This document shows, piece by piece, positions 19,342 to 29,118 of a stretch of 47,101 nucleotides of DNA. A program made the position numbers and the translations under genes. This stretch comes from an uncultured Mycoplasmataceae bacterium (lineage in GTDB: Bacteria > Bacillota_I > Bacilli_A > Mycoplasmatales > Mycoplasmoidaceae): the NCBI GenBank assembly GCA_949288005.1, contig CASEIK010000023.1, positions 1-47,101 on the forward strand. The letters are read 5' to 3'. The notes under the pieces were generated by a model that made no database searches, was not told where the DNA came from, and worked only from the letters and a program-made list of their open reading frames with translations. Each line of letters starts with the position of its first letter. Position 1 is the stretch's first letter.

Positions 19342-21135
19342 ATGCTAAATTTCAATATTGCCAAAAGATATAGCTACAATAATGCATCTAGAAATACTAT
19401 TATCAATTCATTGGTAGCAATTTTATTAGCAATTATCACATTAATTTTTAGTTTTGTAAGAACATCTTTAACTACATTTACTTTCGGAGTAACATCATTA
19501 GGTTTTTTAACTATTGTTTTAGCCATACTACCTTATTTGAATTCATCTCATGGTGGAATAAATTCTGTAAGTGCTTTTAATCTATATGAACCTATGAATA
19601 AAATTAAGAATGGAGGTTTATATTCCTTTAATGATATAAATAAAAAAATTGCTAATCTTAGACCTCAATATTATTTATTTGGCGCAATATATACCATAAT
19701 TATCTTTGTTATTGCTTTTGCTTTTCCATTTATTTTTAATAATAATGGTTCTTTTACAAATGGTATAGACGTAATAGAATGATATGAATCTACATTATTT
19801 ATTCTTGCTAATTGTTTTGAAATGTGGGTAACTTTTTTTGTTGTTCCAATTAGCATAATATTACTTTTCATAATGAATAAATCATACATTTATAATTGAA
19901 TAAACATTGTGCTAACGATTTTGTTTAATGTTATCATAATTGTTCTTTTTATTTTGATTGAAAATAAACTGATTAATCTTAATTTTATCTGAATGAATAT
20001 TATTATTTTTTGCTTATTTGGATTCAAATTATTGTTAATGCTTTTTATATTGGCATTCGTGAGAAAAAGTTATTTTCCATGATATGAAAAAATAAAACCT
20101 GATAGTTGAAAATTAACAAAAGATAATTTTTACATAGTTATTAGTCAATATTTTAATCAGTTTGGAACTGATTTATTTTCAATTGCTTTTATAATATATT
20201 CCGCAATAAGTTTGAGAGAGTCAAATTCTAATATATCACTTTATCATGGCTCTCATGGGGGTGTAGCAAGTAATGGTTTAGGTTTTGATGCTAGTGCAAT
20301 TTTTTCAGTTTATTTATTGTTAATATCATCCGCTCGAGAAATTGTACATTCTATTATTGATGCATCAATCCCATCGTTAGTAGAGCATATGTTTAAAAAC
20401 AATAACAAAATAGATAAACACTTCTTCCATCGATATCAATTATTAACAACTTATACGACATGTTATACAATTACTACTTTTTTGTTTACAATTGCTTTTT
20501 CCAACTCACTATTTTTAGATTTTTCTGACCATGCTGATGGAGAACATAATCATATCAACTTTAATCCAATTCTTTCTTTAGGTCTATGTATTCCTATTTT
20601 TATTGAATCAGTTTTATCAACATACAATCATTTATTGCCAGTGTTTGGAAAATTCAAAAAAATAATGAAAATAAATATTATCAAAGCAATTATCAATACA
20701 TTGTTGCTAGCTATATTTGCAACTAGTATATGTTTAACACAAAAAGGATTTGAAACAAATGGATTATACTTATCTATTATCATATCTTGATCAATATCCT
20801 TGATATATAGTTATTTTTCTTCAAGACTAGTTGTTATAAAATATATTTGAACTCGTGATGGATGTATCAATCTAGGTTTAAGAACATTCATTACATATCT
20901 CTATGTTTTTGTTTCATATGTTGGTTTATTTCCAATATTTATAATTTATGCAAATGAAATAAACCACACACTAGAAACATTAAATGTTTACGGCAATTGC
21001 TTAATTGTAATAGCTATATCAATTGTTAATCTATTTGTTTGCTTCTTTAATTTATATATATTCAGAAATGATGATGTCAAATACTATATTAAAGAATTTA
21101 ATTTTAAAAACAAACCAATGTGACGTTTGATGTAA
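19342..21135 (+). CDS. Polytopic membrane protein, flippase-like
   Basis: The 597-residue product reads through about ten TGA codons and has roughly 12-14 hydrophobic helices with short basic turns. The arrangement and the N-terminal segment (R-N-T-I-I-N-S-L then a helix) resemble polysaccharide-type exporters of the MATE/MVF superfamily (Wzx-like flippases), but I see no diagnostic catalytic motif. An unusual extracytoplasmic-looking loop contains SLYHGSHGGVASNG, and another holds a His/Asp-rich cluster, DHADGEHNHINF, that could bind metal. A perfect -10 box precedes the ATG by six bases. A small membrane-protein gene follows after 77 nt with its own possible promoter. No glycosyltransferase is nearby to support a polysaccharide role. 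Confidence 0.65.
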
Positions 21136-21186
21136 TCTCATATATTATATGAAAAAAAGAATTACCATCAAAAAACAAAATTAATA

Positions 21187-21192
21187 TATAAT
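21187..21192 (+). promoter_or_regulatory. -10 box upstream of the small membrane protein
   Basis: TATAAT lies 20 bp before the ATG at 21213, with an AGGA ribosome binding site between them. No good -35 box is visible. Confidence 0.4.
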
Positions 21193-21212
21193 AAAAGAGT
21201 TAGGATTTGAAA

Positions 21213-21608
21213 ATGTACATACTATATAAGATTTTTTCCAAAATATCAAAAATACTATCAAATACATTAGTTGTTGTGGCAATTCCAATTTCAATAATTC
21301 TAGTTGTTGGATTCACCATTGTTGTATTTTTACAAAACTTTTTAGATGGTATTGGTTTGTGAAAAAGTGTGGAAGAACAATTAATTAGTTCTAATACCTA
21401 CAATGTATTGCAATATTCACAACTAATAGCATTAATCTTGTTATGTATAATAATTGCTTGTTGAGTTATATTTATCATTTCTTGATGTATTAAAAAATGT
21501 ACATTCAAAAAAATTGGAGATATGTATATTGCAAGAAATAAAGAATATAGAAATAATGATATAAACAATTTTAAGGAAAGACTTGAAAAATATAGATATA
21601 GAGATTAA
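21213..21608 (+). CDS. Small two-helix membrane protein, 131 residues
   Basis: I do not recognise this protein. It has two long hydrophobic helices (about residues 17-42 and 69-93) separated by a polar loop with a TGA-encoded Trp, and a charged C-terminal tail rich in Lys, Arg and Asn. It would be anchored with the tail inside. Shine-Dalgarno AGGA lies nine bases before the ATG. The neighbour upstream is the flippase-like gene on the same strand; a clear hairpin terminator follows immediately. The frame is supported by translational signals and position, not by homology. Confidence 0.7.
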
Positions 21609-21632
21609 ACATACTTATTGTATGTTTTTTTA
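21607..21632 (+). terminator. Intrinsic terminator after the 131-residue membrane protein
   Basis: AAACATAC (21607-21614) pairs with GTATGTTT (21620-21627) around TTATT and is followed by further T residues. The hairpin overlaps the stop codon by two bases. Confidence 0.8.
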
Positions 21633-21655
21633 TTCTTATGTAATAAATATACATA

Positions 21656-22909
21656 TTATAATCTTTGCTTAAAGCATACATATGCAAACAATAAATTTGA
21701 TTTAGTTAAATTAGTGATAGATTTTTCAACTAGATTATTCTTATTAAGTTCGAACAATTTTAAAAATTTTGTTTTTAATGGTCCATTAAAATAATTACCA
21801 TTTTTAATGAAATCATATAGACTACTTAGTGCAGGTGTATAGTTAACATAATCAAAATTTAAATATGATATTTCATCTTCATATATAGATGAATCAAATT
21901 TTAAACATAAGTCATTCATAATATCATATGATTTATTTAAATTTTCATTAGATATTTTTTTGTTTATTACCACAAGATCAAGTGCTGCTAATGTATCAGT
22001 TGGTTTTATTGCATGAAAAGTATCATCATCAATTGATATTCCATCATCGCCACCAAAAGCTGAAAAAATACCATCACCATTATAAATAATTGCTCCATTC
22101 AATTCATTATTAGCTATCTTGTTTAATAATGAGTTTGAATCACTAAATAAAACTGATTTAGGTCCAAAATTACTAATATATGGAATCAAATTGATATAAC
22201 TACTTAATAAACTTTCAATTGATTCATTATTTGTTGGGTTTATATCTTTTTGTTTATTAACAATTTTTGATAGTGAAAAAACTGTTCTACTATCATCAAT
22301 AATACCTAATAATGGCAAGTTGGAATTCATTCTATTAGGATTAAATCTTTTATCGTTTTTAATAAATTCAAAAACTTCGATTCAACTTGCATTATCACTA
22401 ATATTAGCTTTTTCTCCTCGATATATAAAAACCAGATCTTGAACAAAATATGGTATAGCATAATCTAATAAGTTGTCATTTGTACCATCATTGTTATAAT
22501 CAACACTAGTTAAAATGTTTTGAACAGCAGGAGTAAATAATTTTAATGCATCATTGCTATCATTGATGCTTTTATCTATTGATGGTCAATCAAGTTTTTT
22601 TAATAAATTATTCTTAATCAATGAACTAGTTTCATATGAAGTTGAAACAGCTAAATCCATATTATTCTTTTTAAAATTATATGCAATAGCATCAGAATTT
22701 TCATATGTATCAAAAGAAACACCATATTTATTAGATAAAATTTTCTTAACATTAGGTGCCATATATGATGAATAATTACCAAATACAAAATCAGACTTAC
22801 TAGAAGACAATGAAATTCCTATTAGTGTTGCTGGCAAACCAACACAAACAACACATAAACAAGAAATAAGAATAATCTTTGTTTTCTTTGATAATTGACT
22901 TACTTTCAT
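21656..22909 (-). CDS. potD: Spermidine/putrescine ABC transporter substrate-binding protein (PotD-like)
   Basis: This extracellular solute-binding protein (417 residues) is tethered by an N-terminal hydrophobic segment (residues about 12-34). The PotD pattern is visible after it: FGNYSSYMAPNV (compare the YNW/EY start of PotD), a YENSDAIAYNF segment and DLAVSTSYETSSLIKNNLLKKLDW, which fits the family's 'DLVVPSTY' region. The sequence is strongly diverged. It overlaps the end of potC by 10 bp and is last in potA-potB-potC-potD. Cysteines occur in the N-terminal segment (SCLC), so it could be a lipoprotein, but the lipobox is not clear. The polyamine substrate is inferred from family and operon. 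Confidence 0.85.
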
Positions 22910-23781
22910 TGTCTTCTTTCCTTTTTCTTGATTGAATCACCATTTATCTTGTTAACTAAAATATTTGTCGCCTTATTGTCTTTTTTCTTAGCTTTTGTAT
23001 ATAGAACAATAGATTTAATAACAATGAAAGCTGTAAAAATAATTATTAATAATGAACCAAATGCAACTGCTCACATCTTGATTCCTTTAGCCATTAAATA
23101 CATTTCACTAGAAACAGTAGTTACTCTTCCCCTAACAAGATTAGTAATAATAAAATCATCAAAACTCATTGCAAAAACCAATCCACAAGCTCCAATAATT
23201 GCTGGTAATAAAAATGGTATTACAACATTAAAAAAAGTTTTTATTTGACCATAACCTAAATCATTCGATGCATTAATAAGATTTTTATTAAGTTTGCACA
23301 TTCTTGGGTAAATACTAATTATTGCATATGGAGTACAGAATGATATGTGAGATAAAATAACAGTAAATAAGCCTAAATTCAGTCCTAATGATATTCATGT
23401 ACTAGAAAACAATAAAACTAAACTAATACCAGTTATTATTTCGGGATTTATTACATTAACATTTGAATTAAACATAACTGTATTTTTTACAAATTTATTT
23501 GAATTCCAAATACCATAGCAAGTTATAGTTGCAATAAAAACAGCAATCGGAGTAACAATAAATCCAATTATAATAGTGTTCATTAATCCGTTTAGAAAAT
23601 CATTATTTTTAAATAATTCAATATAATTTAAAAAACCATTTCATTCAAATGAATTTTGAATATTACCTTTTGGACTAGGGGTTGAAAAAGATCAAATTAC
23701 AATCACAAATAATGGAATATAGATGATTGCTAAAATAATATAAATATAAAACTTACGAAAAAACTTTGAAATGCTTTTCAT
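22900..23781 (-). CDS. potC: Spermidine/putrescine ABC transporter permease (PotC)
   Basis: This inner permease subunit of 293 residues has about six membrane helices. The EAA-type cytoplasmic loop that docks on the ATPase is visible: NASNDLGYGQIKTFFNVVIPFLLP. The downstream segment AMSFDDFIITNLVRG matches the PotC consensus 'SLDDFV'. The gene shares one base with the potB stop (TAATG) and overlaps potD, so translation is probably coupled. The C-terminal tail is basic (KKKDNKATN...KKKERR). It is separate from potD here, while several mollicutes have a potC-potD fusion. Confidence 0.92.
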
Positions 23782-24710
23782 TATTTATTACTCCTATTAC
23801 CAATAGTCATTGATTTTCTTGTAGATAATTTTGACTTAAATCTAATAATAGATAAGTATATTTTTGATGATGAAACAATGAGTGAATATATTAAAAACAT
23901 AATAAAACTTACAGTTACACTAAGTACACAAGCACGAGCAAGAGCAATACTACTTTCAGAAGCAAGCATACCTTGATCCATAATGACATCACCTATTAAA
24001 CTATTTCCTGGAGAATTATTTAAAAACTTTGGTATAGCAACTACAGAAATAGATGGTAATAAAACTAATGTGATTCCTGCAATTAATGCTTGTTTTGTAT
24101 ATGGTACTACAACTCTAAAAAATGTGACAAAAGAATTTCTTCCTAAATCCTTTGAAGCATAAATTAAATTTCTAGGCATATTTTCTAAGGAATTGTACAA
24201 TGGAATCATCATATATGGAATGTATAGATAAACTATTCCAATAATAGTATAAAAATGACCAAATGTACTATTAATTGCTCCATTAATTTTATCTAACAAT
24301 GTTTTTAATGATATCAAAATTATTAATGATCCAAGTCACATTGGCATTGTTGAAAATAAAAAAATTATTCTCTTAAAAGTTTTTGATTTACTCTGGGATA
24401 AAAAATAACAAAAAGGGTATGAAATCAATACACATAAAATTGTAGACACAATAGATATCCATAAGGAGTTAATGATTTTAATTCAAATATCGCCATTTAA
24501 AATATTTCAGTTATCAGAAATAGAATGATTATCAGCAGGAATTAATGTAATCAAAAAAACAAAAATCAATGGAATAATAACCATTATTGTAGAAAATAGC
24601 AAAAAAGGAATAACAAGTCAATATCTCTTTCTTCATTTAAAAGTTTTTACTTTACTTGTTAATGCTTGATTATCAAATTTATTCTTTTTATCTTGAATTA
24701 TTAATTCCAT
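23781..24710 (-). CDS. potB: Spermidine/putrescine ABC transporter permease (PotB)
   Basis: This is the second permease subunit, 309 residues with six predicted helices. The ATPase-docking loop is NLIYASKDLGRNSFVTFFRVVVP, and PSISVVAIPKFL with LIGDVI downstream is typical of PotB ('vGefv.p.llGg'). A short cytoplasmic N-terminus precedes the first helix. It starts two bases after the potA stop codon. It contains both TGA and the rarer TGG tryptophan codons. Confidence 0.92.
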
Positions 24711-24711
24711 A

Positions 24712-26292
24712 CTAAACCTTTATCAAATGCAAATCCTCAATATCTCATTTAAGTCCTATAATCGAATTAATTTCAACTTTATTAATTCCTTCAACCGATA
24801 GTTTGTAGTCATTATATGTACATTTAATATCTCACATCATCCCTTTATAAATCACTGAATCAACAGTTGCATTAATAAAGCCTTTATCTTTTTCAACAAC
24901 ATCAAAATCTTCTGGTCTAATCATAACCTCAACTCTAGAATCCTTTTTAAAATTATAAATTGGTTCAACCTCTTGTTTCAAACCAATGAATTTCACTTTG
25001 TTGTTGCCAATATATTTCCCTTTAAAAAAATTAGCTTTACCAACAAATTTGGCAACTCATTTATTTTCAGGATAATCATATATTTTATTAGGTTCACCAA
25101 CTTGTTCTATTTGACCATTACTCATGACAACAACTTTATCAGACAATGTTAAAGCTTCTTCTTGATCATGTGTCACTAAAATAAATGTTATTTTTAATTC
25201 ATTGTGTAGACGTTTCATTTCTTTTTGCATTTCACCTCTAACTTTAGCATCTAAAGCACTTAATGGTTCATCAAGCAATAAAATTTCTGGTTCAATTACA
25301 ATTGATCTTGCAAGTGCGACTCTCTGTTGCATACCACCTGACAACTCATGAGGCATTGAATCTTCTTTACCACTTAATCCAACTAATTCAATAACTTTAT
25401 TTGCCTTTGCATTAATTTCTTCAGTTGTCAATTTTCTTGAGTATGTTTTCTTAATAAATTTTTCTTTTTGCTGATTTGGAAAATTTTCTCAATAGGAAAT
25501 CAAATAATCCAAATCATTATATTTGTATTGCAAAGCATCGTATTTTTTATCTAATAAACATTTTGCACTATATATCTTTGTAATTTCATTGATTTGTTTT
25601 TCAATATCATTCATCTTTTTTGTAGATACATTGAATCTAAAAAAGGGTAAATGAATTTTTAAAAAAATAATATTTAATTTGGTTTTAACATAATTTAAAA
25701 AATCCTGTTTTGTTTCAAAATCATTACCATACTTACAATAAAGTTCATTCTCAAGTTTCTTAACATATTGAACATAAGTTTTATGTCTCATTTTTTTAAA
25801 TTCTAATCAACCTTTTCTTTTTTCATATTCACAATCACATTTTTTAATATCTTTTAAGATATTTTTCTTTTTCTTTTCAATTTCTTTTATCTTATTTTTA
25901 GATTTTGTTAAAGCTTCACTATAAACTTTACTAATTTTAGCTTCATCAATAACAACATCCATTGGAACAGTAATAGTTTTTAGTCCATATTCTATATTTT
26001 GTCTAACTGTCATATTAGGGAACAATGCATAATCTTGGAAGACAGTAGATGTTGGTCTATCATGTATAGGTAAATCTTTAATATCTATATTGTTATATAA
26101 TATTTTGCCATGAGTTGGATAATCAAAACCAGCTAACATTTTTAAAATAGTGGTTTTACCACAACCAGAAGGACCTAGTAATGTAACAAATTCTCCTTTA
26201 TTAATTGTTAAACTGAAATTTTTAACTGCTTCAAATCCATTATCAAAAATCTTGTTAATATCAATAAATTTCAAGAATTCATTATTTTTCAA
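24712..26292 (-). CDS. potA: Spermidine/putrescine ABC transporter ATPase (PotA) with large internal insertion
   Basis: This is the ATPase of the Pot importer, 526 residues where about 350-380 is usual. Walker A is GPSGCGKT, Q-loop FQDYALFP, then an inserted region of about 170 residues, then signature LSGGMQQR, Walker [13 protein letters not shown] and H-loop [11 protein letters not shown]-terminal TOBE-like domain follows ([20 protein letters not shown]). The insert lies in the helical subdomain between Q-loop and signature and is Lys/Glu-rich, probably coiled coil, with scattered Cys. The start is uncertain. GAGGTG is the ribosome binding site, so I use TTG at 26292; GTG at 26304 lies inside that site, and TTG at 26298 is close to it. 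First gene of potABCD. Confidence 0.92.
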
Positions 26293-26346
26293 CTTCAACT
26301 TCACCTCTTTTAAAAAACATGATTATATTATAATCATAATATAAAT

Positions 26347-26374
26347 AAAATGAAACAAAAAATTTCATTTTTTT
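26347..26374. repeat. 9-bp inverted repeat in the potA / Pro-Lys-rich gene divergent region
   Basis: AAAATGAAA (26347-26355) pairs with TTTCATTTT (26363-26371) and is followed by more T residues on the plus strand. It looks like a weak terminator, but no gene converges here. It lies upstream of both divergent promoters. Confidence 0.4.
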
Positions 26375-26504
26375 AAAAATTATTTTATCGACCTAATTAT
26401 TAAATAATTTAAATTAACATTTTTCTCTTAATATCTAAAATAACAAAAGGTAATTTTATATAAAATTAGATTCATACATTATTATGTTTCATTAAATATT
26501 GTAT

Positions 26505-26510
26505 TATAAT
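26505..26510 (+). promoter_or_regulatory. -10 box of the Pro/Lys-rich protein gene
   Basis: TATAAT at 26505-26510 lies 36 bp before the ATG at 26547, with the strong Shine-Dalgarno AAAGGAGAT in between. Confidence 0.5.
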
Positions 26511-26546
26511 AAAATAAGTTTATGTTGTTATAAAGGAGATTTTTTA

Positions 26547-27539
26547 ATGGGACTTTTTGATAAAAGAAATAGTTCAACACCAACCCCACCACCATCAATA
26601 CCTACAAATCCTCAAAACGGTATGCCAAAACCTCCAGTGGGACCTGGAATGATGCCACCTCCTGGAGCACCAAGACCTCCAATGGGTCCAAATATGGCAC
26701 CTCAACCTGGAGCACCAAGACCTATGGGACCTGGAATGATGCCACCTAAACCAAATTCAGGGCCAACTTTTGGACCTAATCAACCTTCAAGTTTCCCACC
26801 ACCTTCTCAACCATCGTTTGATAACCAATTTAGTGGTAGGGGTGAATTAGAAAGTCAACAAAATGAATTTTTACAAGAAAACAATCTTGTTAATGAGATC
26901 TTATCTGTTAATCTAAATGAAGGAAGGGTTGCTAGAAGGCAACTATCTTCAAATACACCCGCTGAAGAGGTGAGACAATATCTTGCTAATTTAGTTGCAA
27001 GAAAACAACAATTAACTAATTATGAAAATCAATTAAAAGACCGTAAGAAAGTTATTGATGAAATTATTGAACGTAAAGGTTTATCAAATAAAAAGAAAGT
27101 TAAACCTAAGAAGAAAGTAGACAAAAAAACTAAAGTTGCAAGTTCAACCACCAAAGATACAAAAGAAATTGAAACTGTAGGTTCAACTAATGCAAAAGAA
27201 GTTAAGTCTAAAAAACTTGTTACAACTAAAAAAACTTCTGTAAAAACATCTAGTGATAAAAAGGATATTAGTGTAGAACCAAAGAAACAAAAAGGTAAAG
27301 ATTTAGTTGTAGTAACAAAAACATCAAAATCAAGTTCTTCTAGTAAACCTAAACAAAAAACTTTAAAAGTTGTTAACCATAAAATGACAGCTAATTTAGA
27401 AAAATTAGGTAAGGTTAACAAAGCAAAAAAACCATCTGCAATTATTACAAAAAAGAAAACTGAAACTAAAGCTAGTTCAAATACTAAAAAGAAGACAACA
27501 AAAACTACTAATTCTAAAACTAAGTCTAAAAATAAATAG
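26547..27539 (+). CDS. Proline-rich / lysine-rich low-complexity protein
   Basis: This 330-residue protein is of three parts. Residues about 8-100 are rich in Pro, Gly and Met with imperfect repeats of the type PPGAPRPPMGP and GPGMMPP. Residues about 105-170 are Glu/Gln/Arg-rich and probably helical or coiled coil (NEFLQENNLVNEIL...LTNYENQLKDRKKVIDEI). The remaining 160 residues are almost only Lys, Thr, Ser and Val, like a histone H1-type tail. No signal peptide or membrane segment is visible. Shine-Dalgarno AAAGGAGAT is excellent, suggesting strong expression. Pro-rich cytoskeletal proteins of mycoplasma attachment organelles have a similar look, and the basic tail could bind nucleic acid; both ideas are inference. 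It sits directly upstream of RNase P RNA. Confidence 0.8.
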   Translation: MGLFDKRNSSTPTPPPSIPTNPQNGMPKPPVGPGMMPPPGAPRPPMGPNMAPQPGAPRPMGPGMMPPKPNSGPTFGPNQPSSFPPPSQPSFDNQFSGRGELESQQNEFLQENNLVNEILSVNLNEGRVARRQLSSNTPAEEVRQYLANLVARKQQLTNYENQLKDRKKVIDEIIERKGLSNKKKVKPKKKVDKKTKVASSTTKDTKEIETVGSTNAKEVKSKKLVTTKKTSVKTSSDKKDISVEPKKQKGKDLVVVTKTSKSSSSSKPKQKTLKVVNHKMTANLEKLGKVNKAKKPSAIITKKKTETKASSNTKKKTTKTTNSKTKSKNK

Positions 27540-27548
27540 TTGTTGTTT

Positions 27549-27554
27549 TATAAT
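27549..27554 (+). promoter_or_regulatory. -10 box of the RNase P RNA gene
   Basis: TATAAT at 27549-27554 begins nine bases after the preceding stop codon and lies 5-6 bases before the first base-paired nucleotides of rnpB, a fitting distance for transcription start. Confidence 0.6.
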
Positions 27555-27559
27555 ATTAT

Positions 27560-27910
27560 TGCAAACTGCTAATTGCTGCACATTGGTGTAGAGGAAAGTC
27601 CATGCTTGCACAATCTGAGATGATTGTAGTGTTTGTGTATGCATATAAAAGATAAAGCATAGTATGCATGGTACACATGTGTAACGGCGGATTGATGTCC
27701 ATTTATGGATTAAAATCTATAAAGTGCCACAGAGACGAGATATTAAGTAATTAATATTATGAAACGCGGTAAACCCCACAAGCAAGAAACCTAAATTTGG
27801 TAAGGGAACTATACATGGTGAAATGAAGCTTATGTATGGAAATGAATTTAATTCATTTAGATAAATAATTAGCACTCACTTGAGAACAGAACATGGCTTA
27901 TAGTTTGTAA
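27560..27910 (+). ncRNA. rnpB: RNase P RNA
   Basis: This is the catalytic RNA of the tRNA 5'-processing enzyme. The universally conserved core is readable: GAGGAAAGTCCATGC near the 5' end, a GTAACGGCGG-like segment, CACAGAGACGAGA, GAAACGCGGTAAACCCCAC, GCAAGAAACC, and the 3' element GAACAGAACATGGCTTA. The ends pair as helix P1 (TTGCAAACT with AGTTTGTAA). The length of about 350 nt fits bacterial RNase P RNA. A hairpin terminator follows directly. Exact 5' and 3' ends are inferred from P1. Confidence 0.95.
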
Positions 27911-27933
27911 TACCTCATTTGAGGTATTTTTAA
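27911..27933 (+). terminator. Terminator of rnpB
   Basis: TACCTC (27911-27916) pairs with GAGGTA (27921-27926) around ATTT, followed by a T-rich tract. It begins immediately after the 3' strand of helix P1. Confidence 0.75.
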
Positions 27934-27959
27934 TATAATATTGATTATTGGGAGATTTT

Positions 27960-28316
27960 ATGGAAAAGAAAAACCAAAATGATATAGTTGATTTTATTCA
28001 AGAAATAATAAATCATAAATTTACTAAAACTAATTTAGGTTATTCACCAAATGAGGTTGATCAAATTCTTGATAGTATTTTTGAAACCTTTTCAAATTTT
28101 ATTGAATTATATGACGAAGTTTCTAAAAATAACATTGCACTTAAAAAACAAATTGAAGAACTAGAAACTAAAAACAAGGAGTTTGCTGAAAAACTAAGTA
28201 TTCAAAAATCAACTATTGAAAAGTTTGAAAAGAGTGGTTATTCAATGCAAATCATCAATGAACGTTTAAGTTCCCTAGAAGAAGAAAATATTTCTAAAAA
28301 TAATAAATTAAAATAA
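27960..28316 (+). CDS. gpsB: GpsB/DivIVA-like coiled-coil protein
   Basis: This 118-residue protein begins with a DivIVA/GpsB-type lipid-binding domain: KFTKTNLGYSPNEVDQILDSIFETF, where Gly-Tyr and Glu-Val-Asp are the family hallmarks. A long charged coiled coil follows (IALKKQIEELETKNKEFAEKL). GpsB links division and wall synthesis in Firmicutes. In a wall-less cell the retained role is more likely membrane-curvature sensing or division organisation; that is inference. The ATG at 27960 follows GGGAGA and was chosen over an upstream TTG. The downstream acpS starts five bases after its stop. The product is short, as in GpsB rather than full DivIVA. Confidence 0.8.
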   Translation: MEKKNQNDIVDFIQEIINHKFTKTNLGYSPNEVDQILDSIFETFSNFIELYDEVSKNNIALKKQIEELETKNKEFAEKLSIQKSTIEKFEKSGYSMQIINERLSSLEEENISKNNKLK

Positions 28317-28320
28317 TTAT

Positions 28321-28653
28321 ATGAGAATCTTGCACGGTATTGATATAACATCAATAGAAAGAAAAGAATTTAATAACAAAAAACTTATTGATCGTTTCTT
28401 GTCAATTAATGAGAAAGAACAATTAAATAAATTGACTAATAGTACAGAAAAACTTAAATTTATTGCTTCACATTGAGCAATTAAAGAGGCGTTTTTTAAG
28501 GCAATTGATATAAAAATCCCATTCAATAAGATTAATATAACCCATATTAATAACAGACCAGTAATAAAATCTAATGATTACCAAAACATTATTAGTGTTT
28601 CATATGAAAGTAATTTGCTTGTTGCATCTGTTATTTTATATTCAAATAAATAA
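28321..28653 (+). CDS. acpS: Holo-[acyl-carrier-protein] synthase
   Basis: AcpS transfers 4'-phosphopantetheine from CoA to the serine of acyl carrier protein (gene at 6164-6388). The 110-residue protein has the family landmarks: GIDITSIER near the N-terminus with the metal-binding Asp, FLSINEKEQL, and SHWAIKEAFFKAI with the conserved Lys-Glu-Ala. The Trp of SHW is a TGA codon. The usual C-terminal 'SHe' segment appears as ISVSYE, so the histidine is replaced, which is a little unusual. There is no visible Shine-Dalgarno sequence; with five bases between stop and start, translation is probably coupled to the GpsB-like gene. Confidence 0.9.
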
Positions 28654-28655
28654 TC

Positions 28656-28661
28656 TATAAT
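28656..28661 (+). promoter_or_regulatory. -10 box eight bases before smpB start
   Basis: TATAAT fits in the 16-bp gap between acpS and smpB and ends eight bases before the smpB ATG. It predicts an additional leaderless smpB transcript. No Shine-Dalgarno sequence precedes the ATG. Confidence 0.55.
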
Positions 28662-28669
28662 TAAGTATT

Positions 28670-29101
28670 ATGAAAATTTTAGCTACAAACAAAAATATTC
28701 ATAGAAATTATGAAATTATTGATAAATATGAGGCAGGTATAGAGCTTTTTGGAACTGAGGTAAAATCAATTTCTAAATCAAATTGTTCTATAAATGAGGC
28801 ATATGTTATTTTTAAAAATAGTGAGGCTTTTATTATTAATATGCATGTTTCTCCATTTTTTGAAGGTAATATTAACAATAAAGATCCACTAAGAAACCGA
28901 AAATTATTACTCCACAAAAATGAAATTATTAAATTAGATTTTAATGCAAAAAAAGATCGTTTGACTGTAGTGCCAGTCAAAATTTATTGAAGAAACCACA
29001 AAATTAAGGTGGAAATTGCAATTTGCAAGGGTAAGAAAATATATGATAAAAGAGAAGATAATAAAAAGAGAGATTCAGAAAGACAAATAAGGAATTATTA
29101 A
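28670..29101 (+). CDS. smpB: SsrA-binding protein SmpB
   Basis: SmpB carries tmRNA to stalled ribosomes for trans-translation. The 143-residue protein shows the OB-fold segments: [28 protein letters not shown], then SFSEAY-like [29 protein letters not shown], and the basic C-terminal tail ([23 protein letters not shown]) that enters the mRNA channel. One TGA-encoded Trp lies in KIYWRN. The tmRNA gene itself is not in this window. The gene may be transcribed from its own -10 box 16 bp after acpS. Confidence 0.96.
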
Positions 29102-29118
29102 TTTGATAAAATGTAAAT

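Noticed and set aside
26347-26374. Hairpin as terminator of an unannotated small RNA
   Set aside because: Any plus-strand transcript from the nearby TATAAT would be under 40 nt; no other support. Listed only as an inverted repeat.
27029-27421. Open frame antisense to the Pro/Lys-rich gene
   Set aside because: It arises because Lys codons read backwards give Phe/Leu codons; no start signals.
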